Below, piece after piece: positions 18,856 through 27,107 of a stretch of 64,000 nucleotides of DNA. The notes beneath the pieces were generated by a model. It saw only the letters and a program-made list of their open reading frames with translations, was not told the DNA's origin and ran no database searches. The position numbers and the translations under genes were made by a program. The first letter of the stretch is position 1, and the number at the start of each line of letters is the position of its first letter. The stretch covers positions 1-64,000 of the forward strand of contig CAMYXF010000007.1 of NCBI GenBank assembly GCA_947303185.1, in the 5' to 3' direction. This DNA is from an uncultured Clostridia bacterium (GTDB lineage: Bacteria; Bacillota; Clostridia; Saccharofermentanales; Saccharofermentanaceae).

Positions 18856-20259
18856 TTAATGGTCGATTATTCCGTCTTCGACCAGCTGGTCCCTGAAGGC
18901 TATCTCAGCCTCTTCGATGGTCTCGAAAGCCTCCTCGCTGTAAGCTCCGACGACAGCCTTGAACGCATTGCTGTAATCGTCCTCATTTTCGACGACGAGG
19001 GATGCGTCGGCATTCATTGCGGAGTCGAGAAGTACCGGATAAGGGTTCTGTCCGCCGAGCCATTCATAACAGAACTTATCGTCTGCAGCTGCCTGTGTCA
19101 TGAGCTTTACGCTGTTGACGAACTCGCCTCTGTTAACCATATCCTTGAGGTTGTCCTCATTGATGCATACTGCTCTGACGATGTCTGCGGCAGTAGCCTT
19201 CTGGTCGCAGTACTTGGATGCCATTACCCATGAACCGCCTGTGTAATAGCTGACAGGTGCAGTCGTTACGCCCCAGTCACCCGAAGTCGGGTTAACTGCA
19301 GTGCCTTCGCCCGGATTAAGAGCGAGCTGGTACTTGGCGAAATCATAAGAACCCCAGTAAGAGACGACTGTCTTGTCGGACATTCTGTCGCTCCAGCCTT
19401 CAGACCATCTCTCATCTCTAAAAGTAAGTTCATCTGTGTAGAGCTGCTTTGCGAAGTCGAAAAGGCCTTCGATGTTGGGATCAATGTTAAGTGAGCCGTC
19501 CATTACCCAGCCGTTGGTACGGTCTGTAAGGAAAGCATCGTAGATCTCAGAAGTGCCTGCGATAAGCTTAACTGAACCTTCGGATGCCTCGTTTACCGTT
19601 TTCGCTGAAGCAAGGACATTGTCCCATGTAGCGAAAGACGCAGCGACTACCTGGGGATCAGAAGATCCGAGGTACTCTTCTGCAAGGGATCTCTCATAGA
19701 AAACGGCGCCGGGGTATGCATTCCATGCAAGACCCTTAACGACGCTGTTCTCATCACTTGCGAATCTCAATGTGTAATCGAACATCTCCGTGCACTCGGC
19801 GTAATCGATACCGAGATCGTTGATGGCGATCGTGTTGTCTGATGCCAGGTACTTTCTAGCGTAAGCGGCATCACAGGTGAAAATATCAGGCGCACCGTTA
19901 CCGTCGGAAAGAACGGCATCGAGCTTTGTCTGATACTCGGCGCTGTCAGTGACTTCAATGAAATCGTAATCGTTGGATGTGACTCCGGCATACTTCTCGG
20001 CAAGTCCGATGAACTCGGAATTGTGGCCGTAGATCATGATCTTGTCGTCGCCTTCGTCGGAAACATCTGCAACAGAAAGTTCCTTGTAACCTTCAAGGTC
20101 AATCGTAACCTCTGTTGTCTCTGTAGTTACGGTCTCAGACTCTGACGTGGCAGATGACTCTGTAGGAGCCGTATCCACCGTGGGATTGTCACAAGCCGTA
20201 ACTGCACCGATTACCATTGCTGAAGTCAGCAACAAAGCAATCAGCTTTCTTCTTTTCAT
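18856..20259 (-). CDS. ABC-type carbohydrate-binding lipoprotein (family 1 type)
   Basis: Secreted lipoprotein of 467 residues. The N-terminus MKRRKLIALLL, a hydrophobic core and AVTAC form a type II signal with the lipidated cysteine near residue 23. A Thr/Ser/Glu-rich linker follows, then an extracellular solute-binding domain with segments such as APDIFTCDAAYARKYL, GLAWNAYPGAVFYERSLAEEYLG and TGGSWVMASKY, as in sugar-binding proteins. The ATG at 20259 has GAGG 8 nt upstream. Its place next to GH94 phosphorylases suggests cello-oligosaccharide binding. No permease or ATPase genes lie nearby, so its transporter partners must be elsewhere. Confidence 0.82.
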   Translation of the reverse strand: MKRRKLIALLLTSAMVIGAVTACDNPTVDTAPTESSATSESETVTTETTEVTIDLEGYKELSVADVSDEGDDKIMIYGHNSEFIGLAEKYAGVTSNDYDFIEVTDSAEYQTKLDAVLSDGNGAPDIFTCDAAYARKYLASDNTIAINDLGIDYAECTEMFDYTLRFASDENSVVKGLAWNAYPGAVFYERSLAEEYLGSSDPQVVAASFATWDNVLASAKTVNEASEGSVKLIAGTSEIYDAFLTDRTNGWVMDGSLNIDPNIEGLFDFAKQLYTDELTFRDERWSEGWSDRMSDKTVVSYWGSYDFAKYQLALNPGEGTAVNPTSGDWGVTTAPVSYYTGGSWVMASKYCDQKATAADIVRAVCINEDNLKDMVNRGEFVNSVKLMTQAAADDKFCYEWLGGQNPYPVLLDSAMNADASLVVENEDDYSNAFKAVVGAYSEEAFETIEEAEIAFRDQLVEDGIIDH

Positions 20260-20301
20260 CTTATTATCCTCACATTTGTATATTGTTAAATACAATTGAG
20301 C

Positions 20302-20330
20302 ATTTTAATACACATTAGATAGAACTTCAA
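20302..20330 (-). promoter_or_regulatory. Sigma-A-type promoter of the sugar-binding lipoprotein gene
   Basis: On the minus strand TTGAAG (20330-20325) and TAAAAT (20307-20302) are separated by exactly 17 nt. Transcription would begin near 20295, about 36 nt before the ATG at 20259, with the GAGG ribosome binding site inside this leader. Confidence 0.65.
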
Positions 20331-20399
20331 TCGCGTCCTATGCAAATGTTCTAAATACAAACGTGAAGTTTATACAAATCGAATAAATTTTGTCCGGTA

Positions 20400-21497
20400 T
20401 CAGCAGAAGAAGACAGATGCGCCGTAACGGTTGAAAAGGTCAGCGTAAGAATCGATCTCAACGTCTGCCTCGTAGATGATGCCGTCCTTTGCGATTCCGA
20501 TAACTGTAACCATATGAACGCCTTCTGTCTCAGAAACAGTAGGAGCAATGTAGATTACGTCAAAGTCGCTTGCCTTGGGCAGATCGTCTTCGTTGATCGT
20601 CTCAACTGTTGTTGTCTCAGCAGTTGTAGGAGCTGTAGTTGTTGTAACCGTTGCAGGTGTAGGTGTGGGAGTAGCCGTAACTGTGGGCTGGACTGCCTCA
20701 AGCGCCTTAGCCTTGATTGCTTCTGCAAGAGCTGTCTTCATTGCTCTCTCAAGACCGTCTGTATCTGTAACGATTGAATTCATTGCGACATAGTGGCCTG
20801 TAAGCATGTCGAAAGTAGCGAAATCAACTTTTCGATCTGTCTTATCGCCGATGTTTACCGCATAAACCATCAATACGGAAAGGGCACGGCCGTTTGAAAC
20901 ATACTCGAAGTTTACGAATACGCTGCCGGAATTCTCGATAACGCCGTTTGCTAAGTACTCTGACTTAAGCTGTGCAACGACATTCTGGTAAGCGCCTTCA
21001 GCTTCTGCATAGAATCCGTCAACAACAAGGTTGATGGCATCTCTTGCAGTCTCGTTGTCAGCATCTGTAACGACAAGTCTGTTGCCTGTGAAAACTGCAA
21101 ATTCGACTGTATCGTCGTCAGAATGAGCACTCTCTTCAAATGCCTCAACAGTTACCGTAAATGTATCTGTAAGGTCGATATCTGTGTAGTCAGAGAAATC
21201 AACACGCTGCGGAAGCGGTGTGGGAGAAGGAGTTGCTGTGGGAGTAGCTGCAGGTGTTGTCTCAGCAGTTGTCTCCTCTGTAATCTCAGTCACACCTGTC
21301 TCATCGCTGCTTGCTGTAGCAGAAGTCTCTGTAGGAGCCGGAGCAGCAGTAGCTGCCGTTGTTGTAAAAGCATTTCCAAGGTCACTTATTCCCTGACCAA
21401 GTTGATCGGTATTTACTGAACATGCTGCAAGCAATGATGTTGCCATGCCTGCTGAAAGCAATAACGCTACGAGTTTGTTACCTTCAAGCTTCTTCAT
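20400..21497 (-). CDS. Lipoprotein with RsiV-like outer domain (tentative)
   Basis: A 365-residue lipoprotein. The signal ends in LLAAC near residue 26. Two low-complexity Thr/Ala/Pro segments (about 45-95 and 280-305) flank a folded domain of about 180 residues. That domain contains VFVNFEYVSNGRALSVLMVYAV and VDFATFDMLTGHYVAMNSIV, a pattern faintly like the DUF3298 domain of the RsiV anti-sigma/lysozyme-binding family. I regard this as a weak resemblance. The ATG at 21497 follows GGAGG. A TATAAT lies at 21587-21582 on the minus strand. Function is unknown. Confidence 0.6.
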   Translation of the reverse strand: MKKLEGNKLVALLLSAGMATSLLAACSVNTDQLGQGISDLGNAFTTTAATAAPAPTETSATASSDETGVTEITEETTAETTPAATPTATPSPTPLPQRVDFSDYTDIDLTDTFTVTVEAFEESAHSDDDTVEFAVFTGNRLVVTDADNETARDAINLVVDGFYAEAEGAYQNVVAQLKSEYLANGVIENSGSVFVNFEYVSNGRALSVLMVYAVNIGDKTDRKVDFATFDMLTGHYVAMNSIVTDTDGLERAMKTALAEAIKAKALEAVQPTVTATPTPTPATVTTTTAPTTAETTTVETINEDDLPKASDFDVIYIAPTVSETEGVHMVTVIGIAKDGIIYEADVEIDSYADLFNRYGASVFFC

Positions 21498-21603
21498 TTT
21501 ATTTACCTCCAAAGCTTAATCTGATCCTTTATTTCTGTTTTGTTATCTGTATTTTCAGGCGGTAAAAGACCGCATACAATCATTATATCCCACTTTATTC
21601 TTT

Positions 21604-22671
21604 TTAAGGCAATATGATGTTTTCCTTAGATATTCCAACGGAGAACACGATGCCCTGCGCCGAAGCTGATCTCCTGATTGCAAGAGAACCTTCGCCGCTT
21701 GCAAGGAATGCGAGCGCGGTGGCCGTATCAGTCCTCTTTTCGGGTGAGAACGTCATCTCCATGGGGATCTTCGCCTTTGCGCGCATGCCTGAATCAAAGC
21801 TTACGATCTCGGCATCCAGTTCTTCTGCAAGGCCCTTTATCATCTCGCTGTCCTTTGCTGAATAAGTGGAAGCGACCTTTACCACTGCATCAGGATTCAA
21901 AAGATGGTTTACGAGAGACTTTCTGATCATTGACCTGCAGTAATCCGGATTCGTCTTTGTCTTGATCTCGATTCCGACGCTTATGATCCTAGGCACAAGG
22001 ATGAGATTCCAGTCATCCTCCTCATCGCCCAGATGAGTGCACGTAATGAATACCGAAGGCTCGATCCTGCCTTCCTTTGCAGACTTGTACTGCTTGATGA
22101 AATCATCCCTCATGTCATAAGGATAGCTGTGAAGCGAATACGTCATTGGGTCAAGTACGGGGTCAGCGAAAACGATTGGAAGATCCGTATAAACATTGAT
22201 CTTTCCGCCTTCATTAATCCAGTCGTTGACCTTCTCGAAAAGCTTCTTGCTGCTGACCTTCATGTTGTATTTGGATACAAGGCCCGTAAGGTCGCCCGTT
22301 ATCTCTGACTTTCCTTCAAAGCCCGAGAAACAGAAAGGTCCGAGCACTTTTACGATTGCTGCGTAAACATCGTCCACGCTCTTTTCGTAAGGCCTGTTGC
22401 CTCTTCTTAAAACAGCGGCATATCTTCCTTCGGGAGATACCGCGATTACCGGAAGATCGCGTGTCTTATCAGTGATGGTCTCTTCCATCGACTTGATTGC
22501 CGCTTCCAAAGGCAGCACCATAACGATCGCACAGTTCGTCTCGCCTTCAGCCATGACAAAACTGCCGGTCATAAGCTCGGTTCCGGTGACATATCTTCCG
22601 CCGATCTCATTTATCAGCTTCTGTCCTGTTGCAAGTGCCTTGGGTGATTTGCCGTAACAGATTACATACAT
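21604..22671 (-). CDS. CbiG-like protein (cobalt-precorrin-5A hydrolase family), orphan
   Basis: 355 residues. The middle-N region VLPLEAAIKSMEE...RDLPVIAVSPEGRYAAVLRRG resembles the CbiG N-terminal domain. The C-terminal 130 residues VPRIISVGIEIKT...VVKVASTYSAKDSEMIKGLAEELDAEIV...TALAFLASGEGSLAIRRSA resemble the CbiG C-terminal domain, which opens the ring-contraction lactone in anaerobic cobalamin synthesis. No other corrin gene is present in the window. The usual histidine-containing loop of the N-terminal domain is replaced by a basic stretch, so catalytic activity is doubtful. It is divergent from the dehydrogenase gene at 22759. Confidence 0.6.
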   Translation of the reverse strand: MYVICYGKSPKALATGQKLINEIGGRYVTGTELMTGSFVMAEGETNCAIVMVLPLEAAIKSMEETITDKTRDLPVIAVSPEGRYAAVLRRGNRPYEKSVDDVYAAIVKVLGPFCFSGFEGKSEITGDLTGLVSKYNMKVSSKKLFEKVNDWINEGGKINVYTDLPIVFADPVLDPMTYSLHSYPYDMRDDFIKQYKSAKEGRIEPSVFITCTHLGDEEDDWNLILVPRIISVGIEIKTKTNPDYCRSMIRKSLVNHLLNPDAVVKVASTYSAKDSEMIKGLAEELDAEIVSFDSGMRAKAKIPMEMTFSPEKRTDTATALAFLASGEGSLAIRRSASAQGIVFSVGISKENIILP

Positions 22672-22758
22672 AAAACAGGCCCGCCTTATTAGATTTTCTG
22701 ATATAACAATATCACTCTTTTGCTAAAATTATTTCAAACATATTCGGAGGCAATTCAC

Positions 22759-23730
22759 ATGAAAATAGTTATTCTTGACGGCTCTGCTGCAAATCCGGGC
22801 GATATCACCTGGAAAGCACTGGAAAATCTGGGAGAAGTCACGGCTTACGACATAACCTCAAAAGACCAGCTGATCGAAAGAATGCAGGGCGCTGAAGTTG
22901 CCATCACCAACAAGACAGTCTTCGACAAAGAAGTCTTCGACCAGCTCCCTGACCTCAAATATATCGGCGTCCTCGCCACAGGTTACAACGTCGTTGATCT
23001 TCAGGCAGCAAGAGAACACGGCGTCACGGTAACCAACGTTCCCGAATACGCGACCTTCGCAACAGCCCAGCACACAATGGCCCTGCTCCTTGAGCTCACC
23101 AACTTAGCAGGCCTTCACTCCGCATCCGTAATGGACGGCGACTGGGTAAGAAGCCCCCAGTTCTGCTATTTCAAGGGCTCTCTCACAGAACTTGCCGACA
23201 AAACACTTCACATAATCGGCCTTGGCAAGATCGGCAAGCGTGTTGCCCAGATGGCTTATGCTTTCGGCATGACCGTAACCGCTACTCCCCACGACACATC
23301 CCTCATCGGAACCAACGTTGACATAAGCGGCACACCCGTTAAGTGCCTGGCTCTCGAAGAAGGAATCCGCGGTGCCAATGTCGTATCTCTCCACTGCCCT
23401 CTCACCGATGACACAAGGGAAATCATCAACAAGAATTCTCTTTCCTGGTTCAACAAAGGGACTCTCCTTATCAATGTAGCCAGAGGTCCGGTCATCAATG
23501 AAGCTGACGTCCGTGCTGCTTTGGACAGCGGCATTCTCGGCGGCTTCGGCTGCGACGTCGTCTGCGTTGAGCCGATGCTTGAGTCTAATCCGCTGCTCGG
23601 TGCTCCCAACTGCATCATCACTCCCCACATCGCCTGGACACCTGTAGAGACAAGGATCAGACTGATCGACATGGCAGCCGCCAACCTTAAGGCGTTCATG
23701 GATGGCGAGCCGATCAATAAGGTGAACTGA
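22759..23730 (+). CDS. D-isomer-specific 2-hydroxyacid dehydrogenase, glycerate dehydrogenase type
   Basis: Cytosolic NAD(H)-dependent oxidoreductase of 323 residues, likely reducing hydroxypyruvate or a related 2-keto acid. The Rossmann motif IIGLGKIGKRVAQMAYAFG lies around residue 145. The active-site arginine is in NVARGPVINE, the glutamate in VCVEPML and the histidine in PHIAWTP. GGAGG lies 8 nt before the ATG at 22759. The gene is alone on the plus strand, and its 3' flank is the hairpin array, so the array would be part of its mRNA unless termination occurs first. Confidence 0.9.
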   Translation: MKIVILDGSAANPGDITWKALENLGEVTAYDITSKDQLIERMQGAEVAITNKTVFDKEVFDQLPDLKYIGVLATGYNVVDLQAAREHGVTVTNVPEYATFATAQHTMALLLELTNLAGLHSASVMDGDWVRSPQFCYFKGSLTELADKTLHIIGLGKIGKRVAQMAYAFGMTVTATPHDTSLIGTNVDISGTPVKCLALEEGIRGANVVSLHCPLTDDTREIINKNSLSWFNKGTLLINVARGPVINEADVRAALDSGILGGFGCDVVCVEPMLESNPLLGAPNCIITPHIAWTPVETRIRLIDMAAANLKAFMDGEPINKVN

Positions 23731-23737
23731 GCAAATT

Positions 23738-24184
23738 ACCGACTAAACTTCCAGAAACAACGTTTTAGTCGGTAGATGAGAGTGTTTTACAACTGAGTTT
23801 TCAATGAAAATACCGACTAAAATGCGAAAAACGGCAAGTTAGTCGGTATTTTTCTATCCAAAAGTGCGGCTAACTTCGAAAAATAACCGACTAAATCACA
23901 GAAATCAGGGGTTTAGTCGGTTGATAGAGACGCTTTCCGATTGCATTTTCGATGGAATAACCGACTAAATTATGAAAAACAGCATTTTAGTCGGTTGTCG
24001 TCGGGCAAAATGACGCTGCAAGAGCGAAAAATTACCGACTAAACATCGAAAAATAGAAGTTTAGTCGGTCACTACCCACTAACTCAAATAAATAAGCAGT
24101 TTAGTGGGTATCAGAGAGCGTTTTCGAGCGTGTACTAAGCAAAAAAACACCCACTAAACCTCTAAAAACAGCAAGGTAGTGGGT
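23738..24184. repeat. Array of seven 36-nt inverted repeats at 74-nt spacing
   Basis: This gene-free stretch holds seven inverted repeats, each exactly 36 nt: 23738-23773, 23812-23847, 23886-23921, 23960-23995, 24034-24069, 24074-24109 and 24149-24184. Each has 10-nt arms around a 16-nt centre. Repeats 1-5 have arms ACCGACTAAA / TTTAGTCGGT; repeats 6-7 have ACCCACTAAM / (T/G)(T/G)TAGTGGGT. The centre is variable but often contains GAAAAACAGCA. Start-to-start distances are 74, 74, 74, 74, 40 and 75. Spacers are 38 nt except one of 4 nt and one of 39 nt. Spacers 1, 3 and 6 share a GAGAG-N-GTTTT type core; spacers 2 and 4 look different. It is not a CRISPR array, since repeats vary and spacers recur. 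It could act as RNA hairpins or as evenly phased operator sites. Confidence 0.85.
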
Positions 24185-24219
24185 ACACGCCACCAAAAAG
24201 CACTCTCCCCTCAAACCCA

Positions 24220-24290
24220 ACAAAAAATCCCCTATAACACGCCGAGGGCATCCCGGTAAATCGGAATGCCCTCGACATGGAATAAGGGAT
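24220..24290 (-). terminator. Two-level stem-loop terminator of the 24399-25031 membrane protein gene
   Basis: An inner stem pairs 24243-24254 with 24263-24274 (CGAGGGCAT / ATGCCCTCG core). An outer stem pairs 24227-24235 (ATCCCCTAT) with 24282-24290 (ATAAGGGAT). Read on the minus strand, the stem ends in GGGGATTTTTTG, a T-run that suits intrinsic termination of the dus-membrane protein transcript. The rest of 24291-24398 is AT-rich with no gene seen. Confidence 0.65.
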
Positions 24291-24398
24291 AGATTAAGAA
24301 AATTGTCATAAATTAATTATTCCGGACACAAATCCTCAAAATATGTATCCAGCCAAATTTTAACAAGCAGATTGTTTTTGGTCAAACTATTTTTTTGA

Positions 24399-25031
24399 CT
24401 ATTTTTTTGATGTTTTTAGCTGTATTACGAAACCTGCTGCACAGAATGCTACTAAAATAAGGATTCTGACCAGGGAATAGTTGAGTGCGACATCAGGTCC
24501 CAAAACTTTCTGTTCGATGATCCCGGCATATTCACCCTGAAGGATGCCTGACCAGAGGATTGGAGTAAGCACTCCGGATATCACTCTTGCTCCCACAAAT
24601 GCCGTAAATAAGCTGATTGTCCACTTCTGCGCGTAGTAAACGATTATTCCGATGAGGACGCCTGCGATAAGGCCCGAAGCCATTGTCAGGACTATACGCA
24701 GAGCGCTGTTTGTGATCCTCTCGAAAATAAAATTGAAGTCATCGTAGAACCAGAGGGCGCAGATTATCGTGGTTATTGCGATCAGGGCTTTCATGTAAAG
24801 CTTGAACGCCAGAACACCAAGGCCGATCGTGAGGACAGCCAGAACGATCATCCTGGCAAGTTCGCTCCATTCGATACCCATGTCTCCGGTAACGCTTATA
24901 AGAAATCTTCCAAGGCAAAAACCGGCGACTGCACCGGCGATTCCAAGGCTTAAGCGGAAAAGCTTGTAGCCGTTAAAACACATAAGGCATCCGGCTATTA
25001 CCGCGATTACTGAAACAATAATATCAGGCAA
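24399..25031 (-). CDS. Polytopic membrane protein, DUF4203/TMEM198-like
   Basis: 210 residues with six or seven hydrophobic helices and glycine-rich turns such as GIAGAVAGFCLGRFL and GLIAGVLIGIIVYY, a pattern seen in DUF4203/TMEM198-like proteins of unknown function. The start is a TTG at 25031. It has GGAG 10 nt upstream and overlaps the dus stop by 8 nt (TTGCCTGA), so translation is coupled. It is the only gene checked here that ends in TAG, with a second TAG three codons later. Confidence 0.65.
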   Translation of the reverse strand: MPDIIVSVIAVIAGCLMCFNGYKLFRLSLGIAGAVAGFCLGRFLISVTGDMGIEWSELARMIVLAVLTIGLGVLAFKLYMKALIAITTIICALWFYDDFNFIFERITNSALRIVLTMASGLIAGVLIGIIVYYAQKWTISLFTAFVGARVISGVLTPILWSGILQGEYAGIIEQKVLGPDVALNYSLVRILILVAFCAAGFVIQLKTSKK

Positions 25032-26025
25032 GTTCTATTATCTCCTTTACTTCGTCAAAGCTCACTGCATTCACGAGTCTGACCTTTATCTGGGCTGATC
25101 CCGGCAGCCCCTTAACATAGTATGGCATTACGCTTCTAAATTCCCTTACTGCCACGTCTTCGGGAAGATATTTCAACCTTCCTTCGAGCTCACGGATAAG
25201 CATGTCCTTGCGGTCCTGAACGCCGGGAAAATCAGGCATTTCCGTGCCGTTAAGCCCTGCCAGGACCCTGCTGAAGATCCAGGGGTTTCCCCTTGCTGCG
25301 CGGCCGATCATAATGCCGTCGCAGTCCGTATCTTCGATGATCTTTTTAGCAGAAGCGACATCGCAGATATCGCCGTTCGCAAAGAACGGAATATCATAGC
25401 CTCTTACGGCTTCCCTCATTACCGCGATCGCCTCATTCGAGCTCTCACCATGATACATCTGCGGCCTGGTCCTGCCGTGAACACAGATCATATCACAACC
25501 GGCATCTGCCAATGCTTTCGCAAAATCAGGATTTCCCTTATCGCCTTCGTTATAACCCGTCCTGGTCTTAACCGTGACCGGAATGTTCCTGCCAATCCCT
25601 GAAACCGCCTTTTTGCAGGCTTTTACGATACTAGCAGCCCTCGCAGGATCCTGCATCAGAGCGCTGCCGGCACCGGTCTTTACAACCTTGGGCACGGGGC
25701 ATCCCATGTTTATGTCAATTATCGAGACTTCCTTTAAAACGGGCGTTTCCATGATGGTTGCAATAGCAGCTTCGAAGTCTTCAGGCTCGGTTCCGAAAAG
25801 CTGTATCGCCGTGATTCCCTCTTCTTCAGGGGAGATCCTCATGTAGCGCAGGCTCTTGTCCACGCCGTTGTATCTGATGGATCTGGCGCTCACGAGTTCA
25901 GTCGGGCTGTAGCCTGCGCCCATCTCATTGCATATGATCCTGAAAGGCAGGCTGCTGATTCCCGCCATGGGCGACAGGACTATCGGATTTTTTATATTTA
26001 TGTCACCGATCTTTACCGATTTCAT
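25024..26025 (-). CDS. dusB: tRNA-dihydrouridine synthase
   Basis: FMN enzyme reducing uridine to dihydrouridine in tRNA D-loops. Motifs are SPMAGISSLPFR at the N-terminus, NMGCPVPKVVKTGAGSALM with the catalytic cysteine, VKTRTGY, VHGRTRPQMYHG, FFANGDICD and DGIMIGRAARGNPWIF. Length is 333 residues, as for DusB. Two ATGs are possible. The one at 26025 gives the family N-terminus MKSVKIGDINIKNP and has AGGAG 4 nt upstream, somewhat close. The ORF opens at 26043. Confidence 0.93.
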   Translation of the reverse strand: MKSVKIGDINIKNPIVLSPMAGISSLPFRIICNEMGAGYSPTELVSARSIRYNGVDKSLRYMRISPEEEGITAIQLFGTEPEDFEAAIATIMETPVLKEVSIIDINMGCPVPKVVKTGAGSALMQDPARAASIVKACKKAVSGIGRNIPVTVKTRTGYNEGDKGNPDFAKALADAGCDMICVHGRTRPQMYHGESSNEAIAVMREAVRGYDIPFFANGDICDVASAKKIIEDTDCDGIMIGRAARGNPWIFSRVLAGLNGTEMPDFPGVQDRKDMLIRELEGRLKYLPEDVAVREFRSVMPYYVKGLPGSAQIKVRLVNAVSFDEVKEIIELA

Positions 26026-26133
26026 AATTCTCCTAAATTTCAAAAGTACCGATAATTGATTTTATACTTTTTCTTGCTTGAAATAATAACAATTCAGGGA
26101 CAAAATATTCTTGTTAAAAGAGGTGCACTATTT

Positions 26134-27084
26134 ATGGATGATTGTCTGGTTTACTTTTTTACCGGCTTCCTGGACAGCGGAAAGACTTCTGTTATCTGTT
26201 CCTGGATTGGCGGTGATAACTTCAAGAACCGCAAAGTTGTGGTAATCAACACCGAAGAAGGTGAAGAGGAATATCTCCCCGAGAATTACGAGGGCGCTAA
26301 CCCCGTGATAATCAACTGCGATACCGATGACGTCAACAAAGAGCTGACTTTCGATATCGAGGCAAAGCATAAGCCGGGTGTTGTTTTCATTGAGTGGAAC
26401 GGCTCGGTCTCCCCTGCAGAATTTTTCGAGAAGGTCGACGTGCCTGAGCGCTGGGCTCTTGCAGCAGCTGTCGTAGTCATCGACGCTTCCACATACGGCG
26501 AATACTTCAAGAACATGCAGACGTTCTTTGCTGATTATTTCAGATACGGCGATACCGTCATCTTCAACCGCGTTGACGAAGAGAACGACAATATCCCGAA
26601 GCTCAGAGGTTCCGTTAAGGCGGTAAATCCGGGCATGAGCATCAACTTCCTTGGCGAAGACAATAAGATCATCAGGATCGAAGACCATCTTCCCTTCGAC
26701 CTCAAGCAGAGTCCCTGCAACATCGCAGCTGAAGACTTCGGCCTTTTCTATACGGACGCCATGGACAACATGGAGCGCTACAACGGCAAGAGGATCAGCC
26801 TCATCGGCCAGGCCGTTATCTTGAGAGAATTCAACGGCCGTGCTTTCGTGCTTCAGAGACAGGCATACACATGCTGCGCCGCTGACATCCAGATGATGGG
26901 CGTTCTCTGTTTTTATGAAATGAGGTCCAACTTCCCTGCAGGCCAGTGGCTCAAGGTAACAGGACAGGTAAGATATTTCGAAGACGACGACGGACAGGGC
27001 GGCAAGATCAACGTTCCCTGCCTCACAGTCGAGGACTATGCCGTAACAAGCAAGCCCGACAACGAAGTTATATATTTTAATTGA
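26134..27084 (+). CDS. CobW/G3E-like GTPase domain fused to TIGR03943-like domain
   Basis: 316 residues. The N-terminal 190 form a G3E (CobW/YjiA/HypB) GTPase-like domain with Walker A TGFLDSGKTS (10-19), FIEWNG in the switch region and FNRVDEEN as a variant guanine-binding motif. The metal-binding CxCC motif of CobW proteins is absent. Residues 215-316 (YNGKRISLIGQAVIL, QRQAYTCCAADIQ with C247-C248, WLKVTGQV, VPCLTVEDY, EVIYF) resemble the C-terminal domain of the YcgQ/TIGR03943 family, which pairs with a permease. The permease is not here. AGAGGTG precedes the ATG at 26134. It starts the operon that continues with a canonical CobW and trkAH. Confidence 0.72.
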   Translation: MDDCLVYFFTGFLDSGKTSVICSWIGGDNFKNRKVVVINTEEGEEEYLPENYEGANPVIINCDTDDVNKELTFDIEAKHKPGVVFIEWNGSVSPAEFFEKVDVPERWALAAAVVVIDASTYGEYFKNMQTFFADYFRYGDTVIFNRVDEENDNIPKLRGSVKAVNPGMSINFLGEDNKIIRIEDHLPFDLKQSPCNIAAEDFGLFYTDAMDNMERYNGKRISLIGQAVILREFNGRAFVLQRQAYTCCAADIQMMGVLCFYEMRSNFPAGQWLKVTGQVRYFEDDDGQGGKINVPCLTVEDYAVTSKPDNEVIYFN

Positions 27085-27107
27085 CAATAGAAAAGAGGCG
27101 TCATCAA

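Noticed and set aside
20570..20700. Tandem repeat locus in the lipoprotein gene
   Set aside because: It is ordinary Thr/Ala/Pro low-complexity linker coding sequence with no precise repeat unit.
23738..24184. CRISPR array (36-nt repeats, 38-nt spacers)
   Set aside because: Repeats differ in their 16-nt centres and stem bases, spacers resemble one another, each repeat is a full palindrome with a large loop, and no cas gene is present.
23738..24184. Type III toxin-antitoxin RNA repeats
   Set aside because: No ToxN/AbiQ-like gene follows; the next gene is a polytopic membrane protein on the opposite strand.
23738..24184. Integron attC cassette array
   Set aside because: No integrase, no cassettes between repeats, and no GTTRRRY core sites.
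26128..27087. Minus-strand ORF of 319 residues opposite the CobW fusion
   Set aside because: Antisense shadow; the plus strand has the Walker A motif, ribosome binding site and operon context.
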